From: Anagrus nilaparvatae
Taxonomy: Eukaryota; Arthropoda; Insecta; Hymenoptera; Mymaridae
Direction: 5' to 3'
DNA length: 64,000 nt
Assembly (NCBI GenBank): GCA_022575985.1
Contig: JAKSXM010000147.1
Span: 23,346,001 to 23,410,000, forward strand
The position numbers were made by a program, and so were the translations under genes. This document shows, piece by piece, positions 1 to 12,875 of this stretch. A model generated the notes under the pieces. The model saw nothing but the letters and a program-made list of their open reading frames with translations, was not told the origin of the DNA and made no database searches. Each line of letters starts with the position of its first letter. The stretch's first letter is position 1.

Positions 1-744
1 CAATCATATGTATATATAAAAAGTTGAATGGTTCTGAGTTATTTCAGGTTGAACTGGACAGCTGAAATCAAAAAAATTGAAAAATTCAACTTTGGAGCAG
101 CCGTATCTCAAAATAATGCATTAGGGAGTGTAAAGTATGAGTGATTTCACAAATCCCAGGTAAAAAATGACCCAAAAAAAATATTTTTTTTTTTTTTTAT
201 TTTTCAGCTGGTCGTGCTTCCCTGGACGTGCCCATATATATTTATATATATACATATAATATATATAACTATATAGATAATAAATAGAACTTAATGATGC
301 TTCAATATTAATTAAGAACTCGTTTATATATACGAGATGGAAATTAGATAATTATATATTCATGTAATTTGCATATCAATATTTACAATTATGTAGTTTA
401 AAATATAATTATTTGACAAATTTTATTAAATATACATTTTCATATTATCCTAAAAATATAATCATTTTTTATCCTTATCAGAGTTATAAATGACAACTTA
501 ATTTTATTTTTCCTCGGATTCAATTATTTTGGGTTTTTCATAAATATATTATCAGGTATTTTTTGTTTTATATTTATTGATATTATTTATATTTATTAAA
601 TAATTTTAAAAATAAGAGGAATTTGTAATTAGTACAATAATTATCTATATACAATAATTATACAATAATTATGTGACAATACAGTATAACTAGAAAGAAA
701 TTTATCAGTTGAAAGTAACTAAAGAATAAAAGATATAGGTATTG
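1..744. other. AT-rich sequence without a recognised gene
   Basis: The sequence is dominated by A/T runs and short TA-rich tracts (for example around 230-290). No coding segment with splice sites or conserved motifs is visible on either strand. It precedes the remnant endonuclease end of the retrotransposon that starts at about 745. Confidence 0.6.
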
Positions 745-3140
745 CAAGAATAATAGCACTGCAACCATCCTCTTTCAAATTCATTTATTGACCTAATGAT
801 CACTGACGAGAATGAAAAAATTCTCTCGTTTGACAAAAAACTATTTATTAACAACCATTACCTCACCCACCGCTACCATAGACATCTTTACCCCCAACTC
901 CCCTGAAACCACCCAATCTTTTCGAAATATCAAATCTATCAACCCAGAGGAATTTACCATCCGTCTTCGCCAGTTTGATTGATTTTTTGCTTTTAGAAGT
1001 CTTGATATTGACCACATCTGGGACACTACTGCTAAAAACATCACCTCCGTTCTTGATTCAACAGCTCCTTTAAAACCTACAAAACCACAAAAAAATCACT
1101 TCCATCCCACTAACCCCCAAACTAAAACATGAATCTCGGCATTTAGACTACCTCTATCGTAGATTTAAACGTAATCGCATGCAGCCTCGCCTCAACGCCT
1201 ATCGGGATTTCAGAGACTCTCTAAATGATAAAATCTCAACAGCAAAAATTAATTTTTTCTCAAATAAATTGTCCACAAATAATCCCCCAGCTATAATTTG
1301 GAATGAACTAGAACACTTAGGTCTCACCAGCCCAACAACCATCTCAACACCTCGATTCTCCCCAAATGAACACAGTAGCTACTTTCGGTCCACTCAAAAC
1401 ACCGCCCCCCTCCCCACCCAATAAACCCACCAACAGACTTAAATCGCCCTCTTTTCAAATTTACAAAAATTACTTTAGATAATTTAAATTGGACCTTCAA
1501 GCAATTTTCAACCAAGTCCAAAGGCCCGGATGATATTTCCCTAGAAGTATTAAAACTCTGTCTTCCTGCATTATCTAAAGTTTTTCTTTCCTTATTTAAT
1601 AAATCAATAATTCTAAACAAATTCCCGATCGCTTGGAAACACAGCCACATCTTACCAGTAAACAAAACACCAAATCCTCTTTCCCTAAGTGATTATCGCC
1701 CCATCTCACTACTATCTATATTATCAAGAATTTTCGAGAAAATCCTAGATAATCAACTCTCACAATATTTAGCCCAACACAAAATCCTCGACTGTTTTCA
1801 ATCTGGATTTCAAAAAATACACAGCACTCAAGCCTTATTAACGACCCTTGCTGACGATATCTGCAGAGGTTATCACGATGGAAACCTCACCATCTAATTA
1901 ATGCTGGACCTATCAAAGGCTTTTGATACAGTTTCTCATAAACTTCTCTTGGCAAAATTAACAAGCATTGGTTTATCCAAAAACACAGTAGATTAGTTCA
2001 CGAGCTACCTCTCAAATAGAACTCAATCTGTCATTGTAGGAGATAAACTCTCTTCGGCAGAACCAGTAAAAAGCGGTGTCCCCCAAGGCTCAGTAATAGG
2101 CCCCTTACTATTTCTCATCTACATGAATGATATTGGCTCCCATATTTCTTACGCCAAACGATTACTCTTCGCCGATGATCTCCAAATCTATATTCAAGTC
2201 CCAAAGAAAGACTACAATCTAGGCATCTCTCTCCTTTAAAGCGATCTAAAAAACATAGAACTCTGGGCCTCACAAAACAATTCCACTTCAACAAAGAGAA
2301 AACCAAATTCATAATTTTTGGCAATAAAACACAGGATTTTTACATTAACAATACTACCTTTTATTTTAGCGGCATTCGTATTCCTATTTCAAAATCCGTA
2401 AAAAACCTTGGTCTATTCCTTGATTCAGATATGGGCTGGAACATCCAAATCAACCACATGATCAAACCCATAAACTATGTACTCTACAGATTAAGATATT
2501 TTAAAAACTTTATCTCTCCTTTGCTCCGTAGACGCTTAGTCACTTCCCTAATTTTTCCCCTCTTCGACTATGGCGCCTTCCCAGTGGGCAAACTTCTAGG
2601 GTATCAATACGATCGGCTTCAAAAACTCCAAAACGCTGCAGTCAGATACGTATCTGATATTCAATTCCCAAATAGGACCTCTCCTGCTAGACTGAAATTA
2701 GGTTGGCTTAACGTGAGGCTACGTCAAAAATACTTATGTGCAGTTCATATATACAATGTCCTGAATACCCAGCTACCCACATACCTGAAGGAAAAAATTA
2801 ACATCTACATTCCTACAAGAGACCTTCGTCCTCACTTGCGAATCCATCTCTCAATCCCAACATCCAAAAGCCCCCAATACAACAATTCCTTTTTAGTTTA
2901 TATTCTTATAATTCTTCAAATATTTTTAGATTACATTTTTTTTTTTTTTTTTTTCTTATTTTCATTTTAAATTTGTTAAATATTATATAAACTCCTTTTT
3001 TTAATTTTTTTATAAAATATATATATAAATTTTTGTAAATAACGTGCCCGCGCAATAAAATGTATATACATATTAATTTTGTAAATCAATATTTTTGTAC
3101 AATTCTGTATAAATAAAGTTATGAATCATTCAATCAATCA
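745..3140 (+). mobile_element. Decayed non-LTR retrotransposon, CR1/L2-like, 5'-truncated
   Basis: In life this element encodes an endonuclease/reverse transcriptase that copies its own RNA into the genome. The translation starts with what looks like the C-terminal end of an AP endonuclease (about 750-860, reading SFIDLMITDE). A reverse transcriptase follows: a YRPISLLS-type block near 1695, the catalytic LDLSKAFDTV block near 1903-1932, GVPQGSVIGPLLF near 2075-2110 and the FADD catalytic site at 2168-2179. The post-RT region is open from 2431 to 2970. Several in-frame stops (near 1896, 1994 and 2236) and frame changes show that it is dead. The 3' end closes with short ATTCAATCAATC-type repeats (about 3122-3140), typical of CR1/L2-like elements. 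The whole element is clearly more C-rich on the plus strand than its surroundings. Clade assignment is from motif style only. Confidence 0.85.
2168..2179 (+). other. Reverse transcriptase catalytic FADD box
   Basis: The codons read Phe-Ala-Asp-Asp, the two-aspartate metal site of reverse transcriptases. It is intact here although the flanking frame carries stops. Confidence 0.85.
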
Positions 3141-3740
3141 AAAAACCATAGGGCTTTATTACGACCTAAAAAACCTATAAAGATATTTTAAAATTTTAAA
3201 GAACGGTACATTTAAAGAATGACATATTTAGTGGGTAAAGGGGTAAAAAAGGCCAAAATCACCCCCGGGAAGGCATAAAATAGTATTTCTGACTTCATAT
3301 TTGTATTCTACGACCCAAAAACCGATAGGCACTCGCCAAAATCGAAAAAAAATCAATTCTTAAATTTGTCGGAAAAATCGGGGGGAAAATGGGGTGAAAA
3401 TGCCCCCTTCATTTCCACAAAATTTCCTTCCGACGTTTTTGTCTTAACATCTTCCCGAAGCGAATGCAAAAGGTTTCAGGTCGATTTGACCATATTCATA
3501 ATTAGGCATAGGTGGTTTCACGGGTAGCCCCGGACTAAGGGAATCAGAATATTTTGGGTTTAGTATTTTAACATCCAGTAAAGATGATAATTACAAATTA
3601 TAAGAAGTATCAAATATTGTATTGTAATGTTCCGTTACATTTATGCACTATACCCTCAGCTATAAGTAAACATTTTCCATGCATTTTGGTTGTGTTTATA
3701 CAAACCGGTTATAAGTTTTTGATTTTTTGGTTTCGGTCAT
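3141..3740. repeat. Dispersed repeat related to 56.0-56.46 kb
   Basis: The segment from about 3510 to 3720 contains text that recurs near 56,230-56,450, including a shared ending with ACAAACCGGTTATAAG. An inverted relative of this ending is at about 15,030-15,060. The part from 3150 to 3500 carries phrases such as CGACCCAAAAACC that resemble the repeat at 10.1-10.6 and 16.0-16.7 kb. No open frame was recognised. Confidence 0.6.
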
Positions 3741-5688
3741 GCCAATCCTGAGATTAGCTGTCAGCCATGGACCCAATACAATTTTTACATCTGTACTTTA
3801 ATGCCCTCTATGAATACAACTAATTATAAAAATTTTTTTTAATATTTACTTTATTTATATAAATAAATGCCTTTAAAAAAAAAACGCTGCCAAGTAATTG
3901 GCGGCAAAAATTTTAAGACATATACATTTTCATAAAATTAAGTATCAGGTTGGAGATATAATTCTATAGATATTAGAAATTTCATAGAAAAAAATGAAAC
4001 AACGTTCAAGAAGAAAAAAAATATTTTTTATATATTTTTTTTTTACTTTTTAAGGTGGCTCACGGAGTTTATGAAAAACGAATAATATGAAGTAAAATTT
4101 ACTGGAGATGAAGATAATTAAAAAACAAATCCATTGATCCCAAAAAATACTCAGGTCCCCGATCAATTAAGAAAGAAAGAAGTAACTGAAAATTTTTAAG
4201 GTTAACGCCGCGTTCTTATGGGAGTAGATATTGTTTTATTTTGTACTAATTCAATAGCGAATCTTTTTAGATAAAATTGAACACAAGTTTTATTTAACAA
4301 AAATAGAAACTTTTCCAAGAAAAAAATACAATAGTTACAATACAATAAATTATAAACACATAATTTTAGTTACGGCCCCTATTCAATAAAATGTTTTGTA
4401 TTTTAAAAATTTTGTTTACACTGCACTCATTATATAATAAAATGTATTATTATTAATAATAACTTCTAAATATTCACACATCTAAAAAATAAATAATAAA
4501 ATTTACTCAATTAGTTTTGCCCCCCTAAAATATACGGACCTAATACCGTGTGCCACCTCAATGTAAAAAATTTTGAGAAAAAAATTTTCAAAAAATTACT
4601 TACTTATCAGATCTAAAAACTGACTATAAGTGATATTACTAAGACTAGTAATCCCATAGAAAAAAATTAGATACTACGTCCAAAAAGAAAAAAAATTGGT
4701 ATTTTTTGTATTTTTTGGTGACAAAAATTTTGAGACAAATTAATTATAAAAAAATTTCTGAAGAATTACAAAAACAAAAACTTTATTGGATAATTTGCAA
4801 ACCATTGCAAAAGAAATTTCAGAATTTTGGAATGAAAAAAATTATCTTCCAAGAAAATTTAATTATTTTTATTTAACACAATCGGAGGATAGAATATTAG
4901 CGCTTTTTTATGAATTAATAAAAATACACAAGGAAGGTTTTCCGGTACGACCGCGCCGGTAGTAGCCTGTATAAACACACCCTTTTATTTCATATCGAAG
5001 TTTATACTTGATATATTAAGCAGTTATTGCAATAAACCAAATCGCATTTAAAGAATAGTACGGACTTAATTAAAAAAATAAAAAGTATAAATATTCATCT
5101 AAAACAATGATTCCTCTATGAGAGGAACCAGTACTTGTCATTAATGCCAGTAGCTATAAGTTCTATGTTTGTTATTACTTCTTTACATACAGAATACTGT
5201 AATTAGTTTCTCTAAAAACAGATAAAATTCTTAGATTTTAAGCAGAATAAAATATTTGATTGGGGTCTTGTAATTATTTTAAAAGCCAAAAAATAGGAAT
5301 TTCCTATAATTCAATTTTTCATAAATTGAAAGCTTTGTTAGAAAGGTTAAAATACTATTAAAAAAATTTTCTAATTAGTGCAAATATTTACTATTATTTT
5401 TAATGTTTCCTTTAATTATACTCTGTTTTGGTTAATTGTTTATTTACCTGGGTAAATATTTATCTGCATTATATTTCGTATGAAATCAAAATTCAAAATA
5501 AAAGTTAAAAACAAATATTTAAAATGTATCATTAGGGGTTAAATTGGAATAAAATATCAAAGAAATTCTATGTAAATTATAATTAATTTGATTTATTTAA
5601 AATTTAACAAAATAACATTTTAAAGATATAATTACACGAAAATATAACAAAAGACAAAATTTAACGAAACAAATCACAAGGAAAGTCG
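3741..5688. repeat. AT-rich tract with degenerate copies of a 200-bp repeat
   Basis: Two stretches, about 3880-4060 and 4560-4750, resemble the repeat at 7.1-8.1 kb: a CTGCCAA...TTGGC start at about 3887, and the phrase ACTACGTCCAAAAAG at about 4672. The rest is low-complexity A/T sequence. No gene is visible. Confidence 0.5.
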
Positions 5689-6600
5689 AATATTTTTGGA
5701 ACATCAAATCACATCAAATAATTATGAATCAGCTTATTATGTTGAAAAAACATGTTATATGCCCAACTTTCTTGCTAATGGAATTTTTTATTTTGAACCT
5801 AGAAACACGGGACTCCAAGTTGCAAGATAGGGGTTTTAAAGCTATACTCAAAATTTACCCTATAACCTAGTTTCTTAACCTATCCATTTCCGGTTGGCCA
5901 CATTTTTTTATTGTAAGTTTTAACTTTATATCTCCATAAATCGAAATTTTTATGAAAAGTTCTCTTACCGTTATAGTCAATAAACCAAAAGCCCATTTTC
6001 AAACCAAAATGACCAATATTTAAATTGCTGCTAAAATTGTAATTTTCAATTCATTTCCTTGAGTTATTTTTGAAATGTGGCTCTACAAAGATAAAGATAA
6101 AAATAGACATTGTTTAAAACACTTAAAATTCTCTCACTTTCAATTATCATATCTTGCAAAAAAAAATTGTAGAGAAGTGAGTAAAGAATTTTCGGAAATA
6201 TTGAGCTTAATTGTTGAGACCTATAAAATACATTTTCGTCAAAAATACAATTTTAGTAGCAATTTAAAAATTAGTCATATTGAATCAAAAATGGGTATTT
6301 TGTTAATTGGCTATAGCAAGGAGAGAATTAGTTATTAAAAATTGCGGTTTACGGGAATTAAAAATTAAAACTTTCACCAAAAATAGGAGACCAAACAGAA
6401 GTGTTTTGATTAATTTGAAATAGGGTAACATTATTTTTAATATTACCAAAACCGTATTTAATAAAATTGAGCCCTGGTGTTCCTAAGCCCAGAAGGCCAA
6501 TTTGCATGAACGGAGGATACCTTGTACGTTTTTTCAACATATTAAATTGATCCGTAAACATTCGATGTGATTTGATGTTCCAAATGCATTTAACTCCCCT
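5689..6600. repeat. Foldback (inverted-repeat) element
   Basis: The left arm (about 5689-6040) reads in reverse complement in the right arm (about 6215-6597). Examples are TTGGAACATCAAATCACATC near the left end against the same text inverted near 6570-6590, and TTTAAATTGCTGCTAAAATTG near 6020 against its inverse near 6250-6275. The arms differ at many positions, so the element is old. The open stretch from 6075 to 6338 lies in the loop and right arm and is not considered a gene. Confidence 0.75.
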
Positions 6601-7099
6601 TATTAAAAAATTTCATAAATAAATATGTAATTTTTAAATAATTAATAAATAATTTATATGATATATTAAATAACAATATTTAATATAATCAACACAATAG
6701 TAAAAAAAAGGATATAGAAAGCAGCTTTGAGTAACTTAATATGATTGCAATAATTTTGTAGTTTTGAAATTTTATGCTCTTTAATATAATATATAATATT
6801 TGTATGTATGTATTTTATGATAAAACAAAATTAATTTTGTTTTTTTGAAAATAATTGAAATTTTTTTTTTAATTTTACCCTTCTAGTTTGCCTGACTATA
6901 GATAGGGATCCTAGAAATATAGAAAATATTGGTTCCAAAATATTTTTCAAATAGGGCTGATATTATTCAAAATAGTCTGAAACGCGAAAATAACTGCTAA
7001 TATTTTTATCCATTTTACCCGTCTAGTAATAAATCCTATTAATATAGTAATTGTTGGTAAAAAAAGTTGAATTGCTTTACAATAGAAAATACCTCGGAA
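6601..7099. other. AT-rich sequence, nothing recognised
   Basis: There are only A/T-rich low-complexity runs and no open frame or repeat boundary that I can support. Confidence 0.5.
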
Positions 7100-8133
7100 A
7101 ATACCCTGCCAACTAGCTGGCACTAAGGTTCCTCAAACAATGAGCTAAATACTTCAATTTGCCACAGATATCACCGATTACAAGCATGCAATCATACATA
7201 AATTTCTATTAACTTTTAAAAGTTTTTTTTAATGATCAAAAATTTTGGAACAAATTTTCAAAAAATTAATTACCAGATTCGAGATATCGAGTAAAAACCA
7301 TACTTTCAAATATAAGTACTTTCATGGAATTAAATGAATTATTAGACCAAAAAAAAAAAAAAAAATTACTATAAACCAACTTTCTAAAACTAGTACTCTC
7401 ATAAAAATAAATTAGGTACTACGTCCAAAGAGAAAAAAAATTTGGTGTTTTTTGTATTTTTTTGTGGCGAAAATTTTGGGGAAAAAATTTTCTAAAAATT
7501 ATCTATTAGATTCGAGATATCGAGTAAAAATCGTACTTTCAAATATAAGTACTTTCATGGAAATAAATTAGGAATTATATTCAAATTAAAAAAAAAAAAA
7601 GTAGTTTGAGATTTTTTAATGAAAAAATTTTTGAAAAAAAAAATTAGGTCTTAATTCCATAATGGTTGTGAAATATCACCGGTTACAATATTTTCAGATA
7701 TTAGTACTTTAATGGAATTAAATGAGGTATTACACTAAAAAAAATATTGCAGGTTTTTTAATTTTTTTGTTTTTTTAATTTAGAGAAAAAAATTTTTTAA
7801 AAATTCGGTATCAGATCCAAAAAATGACTATAAACAAACTTTCTAAAACTAGTGCTTTCATAGAAATAAATTAGGTACTACGTCCAAAAAGAAAAAAAAA
7901 ATTGTTGTTTTTTGTATTTTTTCGTGAAAAAAATTTTCTAAAAATTAAGTATCAGATTCGAGATCTAGAGTAAAAACCATACTGTCAAATATAAGTACTT
8001 TCGTGGAAATAAATGAGGTACTACATCCAAATTAAAAAAAAAAAAATTATCTAGAGCTTTTTTGGTGAAAAAATTTTTGAAAAAAAAATTAGGTCTTAAC
8101 TTCATAATGTTTGTGAAATATCACTAATTACAT

Positions 8134-8202
<69 letters not shown>

Positions 8203-8330
8203 TTTTTTATAAACCGGTTTTTAGCTTCCTGGTGTCTCAAAACGTGCTTATATGCCAAAAAATCAAAAATCGAAATTTGACCTATCACAATGGTTCCTCT
8301 TTGAGGAAATAAAAATTACAAGTTCTATTA
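7100..8330. repeat. Microsatellite-bearing dispersed repeat
   Basis: The element starts with CTGCCAACTAGCTGGCACTA and contains three or more degenerate units of about 200 bp, with recurring phrases such as CTAAAACTAGTACT and ATTAGGTACTACGTCC. It then runs into a CA microsatellite and ends near GGTTCCTCTTTGAGGAA. The copy at 26.77-27.46 kb has the same order of parts: CTGCCAA start, the same internal phrases, a CA tract, then ACGGTTTTTTAGCATCTGG. The microsatellite therefore appears to be a component of the element. No coding capacity was seen. Confidence 0.7.
8131..8199. repeat. CATA/CA microsatellite
   Basis: About five CATA units are followed by a run of over 20 CA dinucleotides. It lies inside the 3' half of the dispersed repeat at 7.1-8.3 kb. 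Confidence 0.95.
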
Positions 8331-9412
8331 GAAAGTCAATTATTAAGAAGCCACTTAAAATACCAAATAAAAATATACTTTAGTATAATTAAAAATCTCA
8401 TCTAAAATAAGTGTAAAAATAAGCCTATTTTCCATACAATACATTTGCATATTTATTTAATGGAAAGAATTTAAATTATCAGTTTATACAAATCAATGTA
8501 ATGGATGACCACTTGAAAATGTCAATATCTATTGAGTAGGTACAAAGAAATGTAAATTTTATTGGATAGAATAAAATAAAATTTCTTTTGTATAAAAAAA
8601 AAAAAATCCACCTATTCATAAAAGTACCTCAGCATACGATCGTCACACCCCAAGTTTTTTTGTACATACAACATCAGAATCTATTTTCATTTTGATTTTA
8701 CACTAGTCATGGTTTATTGTGGTATATACATATAAAAAAAAAGTTAAAAAAAAATATATTTGAATTTATTTATTGAATATATAGTTTTGGTTTGAAGGAA
8801 TATAAGGGTTCTGAAAATTGAGAGAGGAATATACAAGCCGGATTTTGATTGAATAGAACTTGTACCTCTTTATTCAAAATTGAATACACTCAACAAATCA
8901 TCGAATGATTATACGTGTAAAAGCTATTCTATAAATATGTAGATAGACATATATTGTCAATAATACTTGTCTTTGGCCATGTATCGAAATTCAATTAACG
9001 TGCTTTTAGAATGTTTAATTAAGTTGTATTATTTTTTGGCTTTTTTATTTAGTTTTTATTTAGTTTTACATAAATATTTTTATTTTTTTGAAATGTCAAA
9101 AGAATTACATTATGCGTTATTTTTATTTTTTTGTTATCATTTCTAATAAAACATTTTTTTTTAACTTCCATAAATATTTAAAAGTTAACTGACACTTTAA
9201 TTAAAAAGTATGAATTTTCATTTTATCTGCGATTTATATACCATTTTTTAGCATAAGTTACCTCTAGAATGTCAATATACTTTTTTTATTCTTGCTTAAT
9301 TTTGATATTTTTAATCCCAAAAAATATTCAAATTCTATTCAAAAAAACTTATAGCTGGTTTATGTGTATTAACATGACCAACGAGCATGTGGAACATGTT
9401 GAAGCAAACGAA
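8331..9412. other. AT-rich sequence, nothing recognised
   Basis: Neither strand shows a coding exon or a clear repeat. It borders the large foldback element that starts at about 9413. Confidence 0.5.
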
Positions 9413-9967
9413 CACTGTAAAAAATAACTCCTGTGATTTTACGACAAAATTAGTAAATTTACGAAAATTTATTAAGTTTTCGAAAAAATTCGCAATTTTT
9501 CGACAAAAATTATACATTTATTAATATTTGTAAATTTGCGAGAAATAGTAAATTTACGATTTATTTTTTCTTAAATTTTCGACAAAATCGTAAATATACA
9601 ACTAAGTCGTAATTTTACGATTTTCGTCGAAAAATTGCGAATTTTAATCGAAAATTTGCGATAAACAGTTGTGAAATTACAAGACATATTTTTGCGCCTA
9701 AAAATGCATAGTAATATCCCTATTACCCTTTTTTTACATAATAATTAAAAACATTTTTTATTCTTAAAATATTAATAATTATATTTGCATTTCTACGAGA
9801 AAATACGTTTTATAAGCACCAAAAATTAAAAAAAAATGGATTACCCTGATTTTCTGGTAGTTTGGACCCTATAGAATGCAAAAAAACGTGAACACGAAAT
9901 CGGACATGGATGCCAAAAAGATTTTGCCACTTTTATGTGAAAACCCGTGTTTTCTTTTGAAAGTTTG

Positions 9968-10085
9968 AAGTTTTTTTTTGACATTCAATTTAAATTAAAT
10001 GGCCATGACCAAATCTCTTTATAATGAAGCAGGCATTTGAATGAATATTTTATCATTTATTTAAATTGAATGTCAAAAAAAACTT
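9968..10085. repeat. Small hairpin, about 30-bp arms
   Basis: The arm starting AAGTTTTTTTTTGACATTC at 9968 pairs with the arm ending at 10,085. The loop is about 55 bp. It looks like a MITE-like fragment inside the centre of the larger foldback. Confidence 0.7.
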
Positions 10086-10125
10086 TTCTCGTTGGTTTGG
10101 TGCTTGGTCAAACTAAAATTGTGAA

Positions 10126-10590
10126 GGTAAATATACTCCAGTCAAATCACGGTTTTGGTGGTATTGTTTGTGGCCGCTACCAGATTTGGTCTACTATAGT
10201 TTATCGAGTCGCTGAACACGAAAATCGGGGTGTTTTCTATGAGAAATTGGGGCTTAACCCTTAATTGGCCAAAACTACCCCTAAAGGGGTGTTTTCGCTA
10301 CTTTCACTCTAGCCCTTCAAGATTTGGTCTAACAGGGTTTTTCGGGTCGCTGATCACAAAAACCGATGTCTTTTCAATTAAAACTTAACTCTTCGCCCTT
10401 AAATTAGCCAAAACTACCCCTTAAGGACTAAGGGTCAAGCCCCAGTTTCTCATAGAAAAGACCCCGATTTTCGTGTCAGCGACCCAAAAAACCTGTAGTA
10501 GACAGGTATAAAAAACCATTAATAGATCACATCTGGTGGCGGCCACAAAGAATACCACCCCCTCCCCCCCCGTGATTTGACTGGGGTATA
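10126..10590. repeat. Inverted repeat of the GGGTCGCTGATCA family
   Basis: The left part (about 10,126-10,264) reappears inverted at about 10,422-10,589. Both carry the phrase ACTCCAGTCAAAT or its relative, a CGAAAATCGGGG block and GAGTCGCTGA or its relatives. A further direct copy of the middle lies at 10,265-10,420. The same family is found at 14.73-15.03 kb and 16.05-16.74 kb. The short open frames here are by-products of the repeat. Confidence 0.75.
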
Positions 10591-11362
10591 AGGAAATCGC
10601 TACTAAATGGCTTTTTCCATATATTTTAAATGGGAGACATATTAATAAATATCTCGAAGAGGATGACTGATTTTGAAAAACGAGTTTGATCATGTTTCTG
10701 GGGACCGAAAAAGCAAACTTTCCTGAAAATTTAGCCCGGTCCAAGCTGGGAAAATTTTGGCTTATTTTCACCTTCCACGAGAGACACGTTTTATCAAATA
10801 ACTCGAAAGAAGCTAGATGAAAGATTTAAATCCAAAAAAGTACGATCTTCTTATAGGTTGAACACTCATTTTTCGCTATAAAATCCGAAGTGCCCGACTT
10901 TTGTATAATCCGATCTTTCATGCTAGCCGTGGGCTTTTTTCAATATAGGGCTTCAATTTTTTTAAAGACGAATTTGAGTAAAATCTTAAATTGACAATAA
11001 CTTGGCTAAATTTTATCCGAGAAAGAAAAGATTTTTTTCTTCTAGATTGATTTTTTCCCTCGCAATCAGATTTTATCTATTTTTTATCTATTTTTTAAAA
11101 ATTTTATTTATCTAAAAAGTTATTTTGAAAATTTAGGGTAGCTCAGATACGAAAAACACGGGTTTTCACATAAAAGTGGCAAAATCTTTTTGGCATCCAT
11201 GTCCGATTTCGTGTTCACGTTTTTTTGCATTCTATAGGGTCCAAACTACCAGAAAATCCAGGTCGTCCATTTTTTTATTCATTTTTGGTGCTTATAAGAC
11301 GTATTTTCTCGTAGAAATGAACATATAATTATTAATATTTTAAGAATAAAAAATTTTTTTAA

Positions 11363-12875
11363 TCTTTCTCTATAAAACTGAAATGTCTGTCATCGATTTA
11401 CTCTGGCGCACGCGCTGTAATGTTTTAACAGCACTATACTCTCGCGCGTTAAATAAATTTTATTATTATTGAATCTTTTATTAATTATTAATAAAATTTT
11501 GGGTATTTTTCATTATAATTAAATATAAATAAGAAATATAATAATTTTCTCATTTTATTATACAATCTTTTAAAAATTTCGTCTTCGATTTCATCTAATT
11601 AATCGATTCATTTTTTCTCTGCAGTGTCAGCCGCGCGCTGTATAAAAAATTTGAAAAACAATTTTAAATATTAATTTTTTATATATATATTATTATTTTG
11701 ATTTCATTGATTATGATTGATTTCATTAATTTTTTAATTTATTATTATAAACTGTCAAAATAATTATAAATTTTAATAAAAAATGTTTAAACTATAATAA
11801 AACATTACATCTGTAGATGCGACATAAATAATATATTAAAATCCTATAAAGAAAAATTAATGTCAAGAGTTGAAAAGGGCTCTGGCCCGAGGTGCGTAGC
11901 ACCGGACAGTAATCAATATTTGCATTCAGATACGATACATATTTTTTTCTTGAAATAAATTTTGAAAATAATATTGGTTTTCATCATTTATGATAATATA
12001 TGAAAACTCATTCCAGTATTTCGTCATCCAAGTGTAAAATTTCTCCGTCCAGGACAAAAGAAAAATTTATTTCGACGGATAGTAATATTAGTATTTACAT
12101 TCAGATGCGATATTAAATATTTTTTTCTTGAGGTAAATTTCTATCTATCTCTAAAAAACTCATGTGACATAATTTTTCGTCTAATTTATTCGTGTTATTG
12201 TGATTGGTTGCGCTGATTATTTCATTATTTATTTCATTAGTTCTAAGTTCTAATTTTTATTATCATTTAAAATACTTAATTATTAATAAAATTTTCTGTA
12301 AAAAATACGGAAATAAGAAATACAATAATTATTTTATTACACAATCTCCTAAAAATTTTGTCATCTTTATCTATTTGATCGTTTCATTGATGCTCTGTAG
12401 TTAGTGTTAGCAGCGCGCTGTATGCAAATTTGTAGACAATTGTAAATATTCATTTTTTAATTTATATAATATAAACAGTAAAAATAATTATAAATTTTAA
12501 TGAAAAATGATTAAACTAATAGAAAATTAATTATATATTTGTATAATAACATATGAAAATTAATTCGAGTATTTCGTCATCCTATTAAAAAATTTCGTCG
12601 TCCAGAACAGAAGAAAAATTTATTTTGAGTGATGAAAAGGATTCTGGCCCGAGGTGCGTAGCACCGAGGGACAATAATGCAATTTTTTTTTTTGAGATAA
12701 ATTTTGAAAATAAAAATAAAAGGTTTATTAAAATTATGAAAAAAGTTCATTATTTGAAATTGACATCTCACTGTACAATTGTTTTTATTTGTGAATTAAA
12801 ACACTTTTCGATTAAACATAAAATATGATCTGAGGGGGTTGGCGCGCTTTAGCGCGCAGGGGGCTTGCCCCCTAG
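11363..12875 (+). mobile_element. Non-autonomous Helitron, 1513 bp
   Basis: The element begins TCTTTCTCTATAAAACTG directly after an A (11,362) and ends CTAG (12,872-12,875) directly before a T. Insertion between A and T with TC and CTAG ends is the Helitron rule. Two hairpins precede the end: GCGCGC-TTTA-GCGCGC (12,842-12,857) and GGGGG-CTTG-CCCCC (12,859-12,872). No Rep/helicase frame is present. It lies in the right arm of the foldback, and the left arm shows the uninterrupted sequence (about 9735-9750 inverted), which fixes both borders. The interior contains a diverged direct duplication (about 11,460-11,900 and 12,235-12,660), with the phrase CCCGAGGTGCGTAGCACCG in both copies. Confidence 0.88.

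Noticed and set aside
6075..6338. Open frame of 87 codons
   Set aside because: It lies in the loop and right arm of a foldback element and has no motif or splice support.
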